Source: DATKPC01 sp035524275 (GTDB lineage: Bacteria > Pseudomonadota > Gammaproteobacteria > Burkholderiales > Burkholderiaceae_F). From it: DNA of 6,025 bases. The stretch covers positions 1 through 6,025 of the forward strand of contig DATKPC010000021.1 of the NCBI GenBank assembly GCA_035524275.1, given 5' to 3'. Positions 1 through 6,015 of this stretch are shown in pieces. Within the stretch, counting starts at the first letter, position 1; each line of letters starts with the position of its first letter. The position numbers and the translations under genes are program-made. Under the pieces are notes generated by a model. That model was not told the DNA's origin, did no database searches, and saw only the letters and a list, made by a program, of their open reading frames with translations.

Positions 1-2
1 GG

Positions 3-18
3 CGTCGCCGTGGCGACG
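3..18. repeat. Short perfect inverted repeat (7-bp stem, 2-nt loop)
   Basis: The arms CGTCGCC (3-9) and GGCGACG (12-18) are perfectly complementary around a 2-nt centre. A real hairpin would open the innermost pairs to make a larger loop. The 9-mer GGCGTCGCC at 1-9 recurs as its reverse complement at 30-38 and three times in the array at the other end (5745-5753, 5842-5850, 5937-5945), so this stretch is probably an eroded part of the same repeat family. There is no T-run on either side, so it does not look like an intrinsic terminator. Its left flank is cut by the window edge. Confidence 0.45.
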
Positions 19-31
19 ATGTCTCGATGGG

Positions 32-84
32 CGACGCCTGGACTCCCCTCGCCCGCGAAGCGGGAGAGGGGTGGGGGAGAGGGC
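32..84 (-). repeat. Solitary inverted copy of the palindromic intergenic repeat
   Basis: Read on the minus strand from 84 down to 45, this matches the 40-nt core of the 3' array units with two substitutions and no gaps. One substitution is in the C-rich tract (T to A) and one is in the hairpin loop (TGC to TTC). The match continues more weakly to 32, ending in GGCGTCG as the array units do. The inner hairpin (52-64) keeps its 5-bp CCCGC/GCGGG stem. The copy starts 21 nt beyond the stop codon of the DUF488 gene and points the same way relative to that gene as the array does relative to the synthetase gene. No coding gene is seen in 1-105; open frames through it are products of high GC. Its function is unknown. 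It resembles C/G-rich palindromic intergenic repeats common in beta- and gammaproteobacterial genomes. Confidence 0.85.
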
Positions 85-105
85 GGTCGCCGGACGAGGA
101 ACCGC

Positions 106-513
106 TCAAGACGTCCCTTCGCCGCCCCGCGCGAACACCGCCCCGCGCTCCGCGAGGAGCTCCCGCAGCACGCTGCGGTGACAGTGCGCCTCGTCCTCGC
201 AGTAGCAGCCCAGCGTGAAATCCGACTGCCGCGACAGCGCCGCGAGCACGTCCAGCTCGCGCGCACGGTCGGGCTCGCCCATTTCCGCGCGGAAGCGGCG
301 GCGGAAGGCGTTCCACGACGACGCGTCCATCGCCGCCCGGGCGAACTTCATCAGTTCCGGGCTCGGCGACAGGTTCGGGAACCAGACGTCGTAGAAGTCG
401 CGACGACCGAATTCCGCCTTCGGCACGCCGCGCGGCGGACGCCGGACGGTGCCGAGCCGGACTCCCTCGCCGGGCGCCCGAGGCGAGCCCAGCCTGACGA
501 TGCTTATGGCCAT
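106..513 (-). CDS. DUF488 family protein
   Basis: A complete 135-aa soluble protein of the DUF488 family (COG3189, YeaO-like), whose biochemical function is not established. Visible family features are an N-terminal VRLGSPR segment, a GTVRRPPRGVP segment (about residues 21-31), the YDVWFPNLSPS motif (41-51), a conserved Trp (W67), and the C-terminal CYCEDEAHCHR signature (103-113) with three cysteines (C103, C105, C111) followed by an LREL helix. The Cys/His cluster could bind a metal or carry redox or nucleophilic chemistry, but that is inference. There is no signal peptide or membrane segment. The start at 513 is chosen because the family's N-terminus begins there and a strong GGGAGGGG ribosome-binding site lies just upstream. 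The frame stays open to 1134, but that extension runs antisense through the start of icmF and is unlikely to be real. The gene is transcribed divergently from icmF, 60 bp away, and no functional link to the mutase is evident. Confidence 0.88.
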   Translation of the reverse strand: MAISIVRLGSPRAPGEGVRLGTVRRPPRGVPKAEFGRRDFYDVWFPNLSPSPELMKFARAAMDASSWNAFRRRFRAEMGEPDRARELDVLAALSRQSDFTLGCYCEDEAHCHRSVLRELLAERGAVFARGGEGTS

Positions 514-518
514 CGGTA

Positions 519-526
519 CCCCTCCC
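519..526 (-). promoter_or_regulatory. Ribosome-binding site of the DUF488 gene
   Basis: On the minus strand the sequence GGGAGGGG ends 5 nt before the ATG whose first base is 513. It is the feature that fixes the start of this gene within a frame that stays open much further upstream. Confidence 0.7.
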
Positions 527-563
527 GCGCCACGCGCGCCCGCGCGACAATAGCCGGAAAACC

Positions 564-568
564 GGAGA
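564..568 (+). promoter_or_regulatory. Ribosome-binding site of icmF
   Basis: GGAGA lies 5 nt upstream of the ATG at 574. It selects this start over the in-frame ATG codons near positions 10-21, which would add 188 residues with no family similarity. Confidence 0.7.
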
Positions 569-573
569 CCACG

Positions 574-3500
574 ATGACCGACCTGTCGGCCGAGCACAAG
601 GCCCTCGCGAACTATCGCCCGACGCACAAGGTGCGCTTCGTCACCGCGGCCAGTCTCTTCGACGGCCACGACGCCGCGATCAACATCATGCGGCGGATCC
701 TGCAAGCGATGGGCGCGGAAGTCATCCACCTCGGGCACAACCGGTCGGTCGACGACGTCGTGACCGCGGCGCTCCAGGAGGACGTCCAGGGCATCGCGGT
801 GAGCTCGTACCAGGGCGGCCATGTCGAGTTCTTCAAGTACATGGTCGAGCTGCTGAAGCGCCGCGGCGGCGACGACATCCAGGTCTTCGGCGGCGGCGGC
901 GGCGTCATCGTCCCGTCCGAGATCGAGGAGCTGGCCGCGGCCGGCGTTCGCATCTACAGCCCGGAGGACGGGCAACGCATGGGCTTGCAGGGGATGATCG
1001 GCGAGATGCTGATGCGCTGCGACCGCCCCCTCGCGGTGCCGCATTCGCCCGCGGACCTCGCGCGACTTCCCGGCCATGGCGAGGCGGCGTGGCGCGCGCT
1101 GGCCCGCCTGATCAGCGCGCTGGAAAATGGGCACGCCGACCGCGACCTCGTCGACGCGCTGCGGGCACGCGCGGGCGCCGGCGGCGTTCCGGTGCTCGGG
1201 ATCACCGGGACCGGCGGCGCCGGCAAGTCGAGCCTGACCGACGAACTCGTCCGGCGGTTGCGCCTCGACCAGGGCGATCGCCTGCGCATCGCGATCGTCA
1301 GCATCGATCCGTCGCGCCGCAAGACCGGAGGCGCGCTGCTGGGCGACCGCATCCGGATGAACGCGATCGCCCCGTGGCGCGACGGCCCGCGCGTCTACAT
1401 GCGCAGCCTCGCCACGCGCGAAGGCGGCACCGAGCTGTCACCGGCACTGCCGGACGTGATCGCCGCCTGCAAGGTCGCCGGATTCGACCTCGTCATCGTC
1501 GAGACGGCCGGCATCGGCCAGGGCGACGCGGCGATCGCGCCGCTGGTCGACATTCCGGTCTACGTGATGACGCCGGAGTACGGCGCGGCGAGCCAGCTCG
1601 AGAAGATCGACATGCTCGACTACGCGGAATTCGTCGTCATCAACAAGTTCGACCGCAAGGGCGCTGCCGACGCGTGGCGCGATGTCGCGAAGCAGGTGCA
1701 GCGCAATCGCGGGGCCTTCGGCGCGGCGCCGGAAACGATGCCGGTGTTCGGCACGACGGCGAGCCGGTTCAACGACGACGGCGTCACCGCGCTGTACCAG
1801 GCGCTGAAGGATCGCCTCGCGCAGGCCGGGCTGGCGCTGTCCGCCGGCCCGCTGCCGCGGCCGGCGACCCGCTGCTCGACGCACCAGACGCCGATCGTGC
1901 CGCCGGCTCGCGTCCGCTACCTGGCCGACATCGCGGAGTCGCTCCGCGGCTACAAGCGCCGCGCGCGCGACCAGGCGCGGCTGGCGCGCGAAGTGCAGCA
2001 GCTGCGGGCGTCCGCCCGGATGCTGGCGGCCGACAGCCACACCCCCGAAGCCCCGGCAGCCGAGGCCGCCGGCGCGCCGGCTGCTGCACTCGAGCGGCTG
2101 GAACAGCTCGCGCAGGCGCGCGAAGCGCAGCTGGAGCCCTCGGCGCGCAAGCTGCTCGCGATGTGGCCCGACATGCAGAAGGCCTATGCGGGCGACGAGT
2201 ACGTCGTGAGGATTCGCGACCGCGAAGTGCGCACGGCGCTCGTGCACGCGAGCCTGTCGGGCACGCGGATCCGCAAGGTCGTGCTGCCGCGCTACGAGGA
2301 CCACGGCGAACTGCTGCGCTGGCTGCTGCTGGAAAACGTCCCCGGCAGCTTCCCGTACACCGCCGGCGTCTTCGCGTTCAAGCGCGAGAACGAGGATCCG
2401 ACGCGGATGTTCGCGGGCGAAGGCGACGCGTTCCGGACGAACCGCCGCTTCCGGCTCGTCTCGGAGGGGATGCCGGCCAAGCGGCTGTCGACCGCGTTCG
2501 ACTCCGTCACGCTCTATGGCCACGATCCGGCGACGCGCCCCGACATCTACGGCAAGGTCGGCAATTCCGGCGTCTCGATCGCGACGCTCGACGACATCAA
2601 GGTGCTGTATTCCGGATTCGACCTGTGCCATCCGGGCACCAGCGTCAGCATGACGATCAACGGGCCGGCGCCGTCGATCCTCGCGATGTTCATGAACGCG
2701 GCGATCGACCAGCAGCTGGAGAAGTTCCGTGCCGACAACGGCCGCGACCCGACCGACGACGAGACGGCGAAGATCCGCGCCTGGTCGCTCGCCAACGTGC
2801 GCGGCACCGTGCAGGCGGACATCCTGAAGGAGGACCAGGGCCAGAACACCTGCATCTTCTCGACCGAGTTCAGCCTCAAGGTCATGGGCGACATCGCGGA
2901 GTACTTCGTCCACCACGACGTGCGCAACTTCTACTCGGTCAGCATCTCCGGCTACCACATCGCGGAGGCCGGGGCCAACCCGATCAGCCAGCTCGCCTTC
3001 ACGCTGGCCAACGGCTTCACGTTCGTCGAGGCGTACCTCGCGCGAGGCATGCACATCGACGACTTCGCGCCGAACCTGAGCTTCTTCTTCTCCAATGGCA
3101 TGGACCCGGAGTACACGGTGCTCGGCCGCGTCGCGCGCCGCATCTGGGCCGTCGCCATGAAGGACCGCTACGGTGCCAACGAACGCAGCCAGAAGCTGAA
3201 GTACCACGTCCAGACGTCGGGCCGCAGCCTGCACGCGCAGGAGATCGCGTTCAACGACATCCGCACGACGCTGCAGGCGCTGATCGCCGTCTACGACAAC
3301 TGCAACAGCCTGCACACGAACGCCTACGACGAGGCGATCACGACGCCGACCGACGAATCGGTGCGGCGCGCCATGGCGATCCAGCTCATCATCAACCGCG
3401 AGTGGGGCCTGGCGAAGAACGAGAACCCGAACCAGGGCGCGTTCGTCGTCGAGGAGCTGACGGAACTCGTCGAGGAGGCGGTGCTGGCGGAGTTCGAGCG

Positions 3501-3900
3501 GATCTCGGAGCGCGGCGGCGTGCTCGGCGCGATGGAGACCGGCTACCAGCGCGGCAGGATCCAGGACGAGAGCCTGCACTACGAGTCGCTGAAGCACACC
3601 GGCCAGTATCCGATCATCGGCGTCAACACGTTCCGCAATCCGCACGGCGACGCGGTGCCGCGCCAGATCGAGCTGGCGCGCTCCACCGAGGCGGAGAAGC
3701 AGTCGCAGCTGGCGCGCCTCGCCGACTTCCACGCGCGGCATGCCGACCGCGCGCCGGCGATGCTGGCACGCCTGCAGCAGGCCGTCATCGACGGCGGGAA
3801 CGTCTTCGAGGTGCTCATCGACGCGGTACGCTGCTGCTCGCTCGGGCAGATCACGAACGCGCTGTTCGAGGTCGGCGGGCAGTACCGGCGCAGCATGTAG
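574..3900 (+). CDS. icmF: Fused isobutyryl-CoA mutase (B12-binding, G-protein and mutase domains)
   Basis: Adenosylcobalamin-dependent mutase that interconverts isobutyryl-CoA and n-butyryl-CoA in the cytoplasm. Family members also convert isovaleryl-CoA and pivalyl-CoA slowly. It has 1108 aa, against about 1085-1095 for characterised IcmF. Domain order: (1) B12-binding domain, residues 1-150, with DGHDAA (D30, H32, the lower axial cobalt ligand), SSY (77-79) and a Gly run (106-110). (2) MeaB-like G-protein chaperone domain, about 205-415, with P-loop GTGGAGKS (212-219, K218), VSIDPS (D245), ETAGIGQGD (310-318) and base-specificity motif NKFD (357-360). (3) Helical middle region, 416-545, with an Ala/Pro/Glu-rich stretch at 484-507. 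(4) TIM-barrel mutase domain, 546-1108, ending in the family's GGQYRR. By alignment to methylmalonyl-CoA mutase, Q747 and H795 match Gln197 and His244. F613 and Q757 replace Tyr89 and Arg207, as in butyryl-type mutases. The start at 574 has a ribosome-binding site; the frame upstream overlaps the DUF488 gene and a repeat. It is probably cotranscribed with the downstream synthetase. Confidence 0.97.
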   Translation: MTDLSAEHKALANYRPTHKVRFVTAASLFDGHDAAINIMRRILQAMGAEVIHLGHNRSVDDVVTAALQEDVQGIAVSSYQGGHVEFFKYMVELLKRRGGDDIQVFGGGGGVIVPSEIEELAAAGVRIYSPEDGQRMGLQGMIGEMLMRCDRPLAVPHSPADLARLPGHGEAAWRALARLISALENGHADRDLVDALRARAGAGGVPVLGITGTGGAGKSSLTDELVRRLRLDQGDRLRIAIVSIDPSRRKTGGALLGDRIRMNAIAPWRDGPRVYMRSLATREGGTELSPALPDVIAACKVAGFDLVIVETAGIGQGDAAIAPLVDIPVYVMTPEYGAASQLEKIDMLDYAEFVVINKFDRKGAADAWRDVAKQVQRNRGAFGAAPETMPVFGTTASRFNDDGVTALYQALKDRLAQAGLALSAGPLPRPATRCSTHQTPIVPPARVRYLADIAESLRGYKRRARDQARLAREVQQLRASARMLAADSHTPEAPAAEAAGAPAAALERLEQLAQAREAQLEPSARKLLAMWPDMQKAYAGDEYVVRIRDREVRTALVHASLSGTRIRKVVLPRYEDHGELLRWLLLENVPGSFPYTAGVFAFKRENEDPTRMFAGEGDAFRTNRRFRLVSEGMPAKRLSTAFDSVTLYGHDPATRPDIYGKVGNSGVSIATLDDIKVLYSGFDLCHPGTSVSMTINGPAPSILAMFMNAAIDQQLEKFRADNGRDPTDDETAKIRAWSLANVRGTVQADILKEDQGQNTCIFSTEFSLKVMGDIAEYFVHHDVRNFYSVSISGYHIAEAGANPISQLAFTLANGFTFVEAYLARGMHIDDFAPNLSFFFSNGMDPEYTVLGRVARRIWAVAMKDRYGANERSQKLKYHVQTSGRSLHAQEIAFNDIRTTLQALIAVYDNCNSLHTNAYDEAITTPTDESVRRAMAIQLIINREWGLAKNENPNQGAFVVEELTELVEEAVLAEFERISERGGVLGAMETGYQRGRIQDESLHYESLKHTGQYPIIGVNTFRNPHGDAVPRQIELARSTEAEKQSQLARLADFHARHADRAPAMLARLQQAVIDGGNVFEVLIDAVRCCSLGQITNALFEVGGQYRRSM

Positions 3901-3935
3901 CGGGCGGCGCGGCGACGACATCGCGGCGACGACGG

Positions 3936-3966
3936 CAAGAAAAAGGACAGGCAAAAGGACAAGGAG
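3936..3966 (+). promoter_or_regulatory. Purine-rich leader and ribosome-binding site of the acyl-CoA synthetase gene
   Basis: In an otherwise GC-rich gap, 3936-3966 is almost all purine and A-rich. It contains AAAAGGACA twice (3941-3949 and 3953-3961, 12 nt apart), followed by AAGGAG (3961-3966) 5 nt before the ATG at 3972. AAGGAG is the main Shine-Dalgarno. The two AAAAGGA copies could act as unstructured standby sites that help ribosome loading. There is no hairpin plus T-run in 3901-3971, which supports read-through from icmF. Confidence 0.65.
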
Positions 3967-3971
3967 ACGAG

Positions 3972-5672
3972 ATGACGACATTCCTCGAGGCGCGGGATTT
4001 CCTGCTGGCGCGCCGCACCGACTACGCGGCGGCGTTCGAGGGCTTCCGCTGGCCGCAGCCCGCGCAGTTCAACTGGGCGCTGGACTACTTCGACGCGATG
4101 GCACGCGGCAACGACGCGACCGCGCTGTGGATCGTCGGCGAGGACGGCAGCGAGGCCAAGCTGTCGTTCCGCGACATGGCCGCGCGGTCGGCGCGCGTCG
4201 CTAACCATCTTCGCGCCGTCGGCGTCCGGCGGGGCGACCGCATGCTGATGATCCTCGGCAACGAGACCGCGCTGTGGGACACGATGCTCGCCGCGATGAA
4301 GCTCGGTGCGGTGCTGATCCCGGCCACGGCGCTCCTCACGGCCGACGACCTGCGCGACCGGCTGTCGCGCGGCAACGTGAAGCACGTCATTGCCGGCTCC
4401 GCCCACGCCGCGAAATTCGACGGGATCGAGGGATCGTTCACGCGCATCGCCGTCGGCGCCCCGCAGCCGGGCTGGATCCGGTTCGACGATGCCGACACCT
4501 ATCCGGCGGAATTCGTCGCCGACGGCCCGACGCGCGCCGACGATCCGCTGCTGCTGTACTTCACGTCCGGCACGACGTCGAAGCCGAAGCTCGTGCTGCA
4601 CACGCACCAGAGCTACCCGGTCGGGCACCTGTCGACGATGTACTGGCTCGGCCTGCGGCCGGGCGACGTGCACCTGAACATATCGTCGCCCGGGTGGGCG
4701 AAGCACGCCTGGAGCTGCTTCTTCGCGCCGTGGAACGCCGGCGCCTGCATCTTCATCTACAACAGCGCGCGCTTCAGCGCGCCGAACCTGCTCGCGGCGC
4801 TCGAGCGCCACGGCGTCACGACGCTGTGCGCGCCGCCGACCGTCTGGCGGATGCTGATCCAGGAGGACCTCGCGTCCTACCGCGGCCGCCTCAGGCTGCG
4901 CGAGCTGATCGGCGCCGGCGAGCCGCTGAATCCGGAGATCATCGACCAGGTCCGGCTGGCCTGGGGCATCACGCTGCGCGACGGCTACGGCCAGACGGAA
5001 ACGACCGCGCAGGTCGGCAACTCGCCGGGCCAGCCGGTGAAGCCGGGCTCGATGGGCCGGCCGCTGCCGGGCTACCGGATCGTGCTGCTCGATCCTCAGG
5101 GCGCCGAGGCCGCCGAGGGCGAGGTCTGCATCGACCTGCGGCAGCGACCGGTCGGGCTGATGGCCGGCTACCAGGACAGTGCGGCGAAAAACGACGAAGC
5201 GATGCGCGGCGGCTACTACCACACCGGCGACATCGCGACGCGCGATGCCGACGGCTACATCACGTTCGTCGGGCGCACCGACGACGTCTTCAAGGCGTCG
5301 GACTACCGGATCAGCCCGTTCGAGCTCGAGAGCGTGCTGATCGAGCATGCCGCCGTCGCCGAAGCGGCGGTCGTGCCGAGCCCGGACCCGGTCCGCCTCG
5401 CCGTGCCGAAGGCGTTCCTGATCCTCATCGGCGCGGCGAAGCCGAGCCGCGAGCTGGCGCTGGAAATCTTCTCGTTCGCGCGGCAGAAGCTGGCGCCCTA
5501 CAAGCGCCTGCGCCGGCTGGAGTTCCTCGTCGACATGCCCAAGACGATCTCCGGAAAGATCCGTCGCGTGCAGCTGCGCGCGCTGGAGGCGGAGCGCCGC
5601 GCCGGCGGGACGCGGGTCGAGCACGAGTACTTCGAGGAGGATTTTCCGGAGTTGAAGCCGGACCCGAAGTGA
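3972..5672 (+). CDS. AMP-forming acyl-CoA synthetase, likely for short or branched carboxylic acids
   Basis: A 566-aa ANL-superfamily adenylating enzyme. It forms an acyl-AMP from a carboxylic acid and ATP, then the CoA thioester. Length and architecture match acetyl/medium-chain acyl-CoA synthetases. Motifs: phosphate-binding loop TSGTTSKPK (198-206), with Ser in place of the usual second Gly; GWAKHAW (241-247); GAGEPLN (314-320); YGQTE (339-343); HTGD (417-420); hinge region GRTDD (434-438), then KASDYRIS (441-448); C-terminal PKTISGKIRR (523-532) with the catalytic Lys at K529. G340 occupies the position of the Trp that limits acetyl-CoA synthetase to acetate, so a larger acyl pocket is expected. 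The start at 3972 follows a clear AAGGAG site; the frame is open far upstream only as a shadow of icmF. It lies 71 bp after icmF on the same strand, so it may supply the mutase's substrate. Isobutyrate, butyrate, pivalate and isovalerate are all possible, as is an aromatic or other acid. No signal peptide or membrane segment is seen. Confidence 0.93.
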   Translation: MTTFLEARDFLLARRTDYAAAFEGFRWPQPAQFNWALDYFDAMARGNDATALWIVGEDGSEAKLSFRDMAARSARVANHLRAVGVRRGDRMLMILGNETALWDTMLAAMKLGAVLIPATALLTADDLRDRLSRGNVKHVIAGSAHAAKFDGIEGSFTRIAVGAPQPGWIRFDDADTYPAEFVADGPTRADDPLLLYFTSGTTSKPKLVLHTHQSYPVGHLSTMYWLGLRPGDVHLNISSPGWAKHAWSCFFAPWNAGACIFIYNSARFSAPNLLAALERHGVTTLCAPPTVWRMLIQEDLASYRGRLRLRELIGAGEPLNPEIIDQVRLAWGITLRDGYGQTETTAQVGNSPGQPVKPGSMGRPLPGYRIVLLDPQGAEAAEGEVCIDLRQRPVGLMAGYQDSAAKNDEAMRGGYYHTGDIATRDADGYITFVGRTDDVFKASDYRISPFELESVLIEHAAVAEAAVVPSPDPVRLAVPKAFLILIGAAKPSRELALEIFSFARQKLAPYKRLRRLEFLVDMPKTISGKIRRVQLRALEAERRAGGTRVEHEYFEEDFPELKPDPK

Positions 5673-5701
5673 CCGGCGCTTGCCCTCTCCCCCTCCCCTC
5701 T

Positions 5702-5714
5702 CCCGCTGCGCGGG
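5702..5714. repeat. Array unit 1 inner hairpin (5-bp stem, TGC loop)
   Basis: CCCGC and GCGGG flank a TGC loop. Unit 1 lacks the TCGCCCCTC left arm, because the sequence before 5682 is the end of the synthetase gene and its short spacer. It can therefore form only this inner stem, unlike the units after it. This suggests it is the boundary unit of the array. Confidence 0.6.
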
Positions 5715-5771
5715 CGAGGGGCGACCGGGCGTCGGCGCACCTGAGGCGTCGCCTGCAACGAGCACGCTGGA

Positions 5772-5823
5772 TCGCCCCTCGCCCTCTCCCCCTCCCCTCT
5801 CCCGCTGCGCGGGCGAGGGGCGA
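5772..5823. repeat. Large hairpin spanning the unit 1/unit 2 junction
   Basis: The arms TCGCCCCTCGCCC (5772-5784) and GGGCGAGGGGCGA (5811-5823) are a perfect 13-bp inverted repeat. They enclose the rest of the C-rich tract and overlap the alternative inner hairpin at 5801-5813 (TGC loop), so the two structures compete for the GGG at 5811-5813. No T-run follows on the plus strand, so it is not a standard intrinsic terminator, though it could block 3' exonucleases. Confidence 0.7.
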
Positions 5824-5868
5824 CCGGGCGTCGGCACTTGCGGCGTCGCCTGCAACGAGCACGCTGGA

Positions 5869-5918
5869 TCGCCCCTCGCCCTCCCCCTCCCCTCTCCCGC
5901 TACGCGGGCGAGGGGCGA
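5869..5918. repeat. Large hairpin spanning the unit 2/unit 3 junction
   Basis: The same 13-bp arms are at 5869-5881 and 5906-5918, with an enclosed tract 2 bp shorter than in the neighbouring copies. The inner hairpin (5896-5908) keeps its CCCGC/GCGGG stem but has a TAC loop in place of TGC. Confidence 0.7.
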
Positions 5919-5963
5919 CCGGGCGTCGGCACTTGAGGCGTCGCCTGCAACGAGCACACTGGA

Positions 5964-6015
5964 TCGCCCCTCGCCCTCTCCCCCTCCCCTCTCCCGCTGC
6001 GCGGGCGAGGGGCGA
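5964..6015. repeat. Large hairpin spanning the unit 3/unit 4 junction
   Basis: The same perfect 13-bp arms are at 5964-5976 and 6003-6015, with the inner hairpin at 5993-6005 (TGC loop). The window ends 10 bases later, inside unit 4. Confidence 0.7.

Larger units (their letters stand above)
514..573. promoter_or_regulatory. Divergent intergenic region between the DUF488 gene and icmF
   Basis: These 60 bp must hold the start regions of two divergent genes unless one is transcribed from inside the other. No convincing sigma-70 -35/-10 pair is visible. The only AT-richer stretch is around 547-561. It gives a weak -10-like GACAAT for icmF and TATTGT in the opposite direction, neither with a good -35. 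CCGG-AAAA-CCGG (about 554-565) is a small symmetric element that could be an operator half-site pair, but it is short enough to be chance. Both ribosome-binding sites lie within this gap. No riboswitch-sized leader fits, so there is no cobalamin riboswitch directly upstream of icmF. Confidence 0.35.

Noticed and set aside
10..573. In-frame 188-aa N-terminal extension of IcmF starting near position 10
   Set aside because: It runs through the repeat and antisense to the DUF488 gene, has no family similarity, and the ATG at 574 has a ribosome-binding site and the normal IcmF N-terminus.
514..573. Cobalamin riboswitch upstream of icmF
   Set aside because: The 60-bp gap is far too short for the fold of about 200 nt, and no B12-box-like sequence is seen in it.
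514..1134. Upstream extension of the DUF488 protein on the minus strand
   Set aside because: It lies antisense to the B12-binding domain of icmF, and the family N-terminus with a strong ribosome-binding site is at 513.
1089..3971. Long upstream extension of the synthetase frame
   Set aside because: It is an out-of-frame, Arg-rich shadow of icmF. The domain similarity and the Shine-Dalgarno both start at 3972.
1438..3981. 847-aa open frame on the minus strand
   Set aside because: It is an antisense shadow of icmF caused by GC-rich codons. Its composition is Arg/Val/Asp/Leu-rich with no recognisable domain, while the plus strand matches IcmF throughout.
3579..5957. 792-aa open frame on the minus strand spanning the synthetase and the array
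   Set aside because: It is antisense to a well-supported synthetase, and its start is made of translated repeat units that give Arg/Gly/Ala-rich low-complexity sequence.
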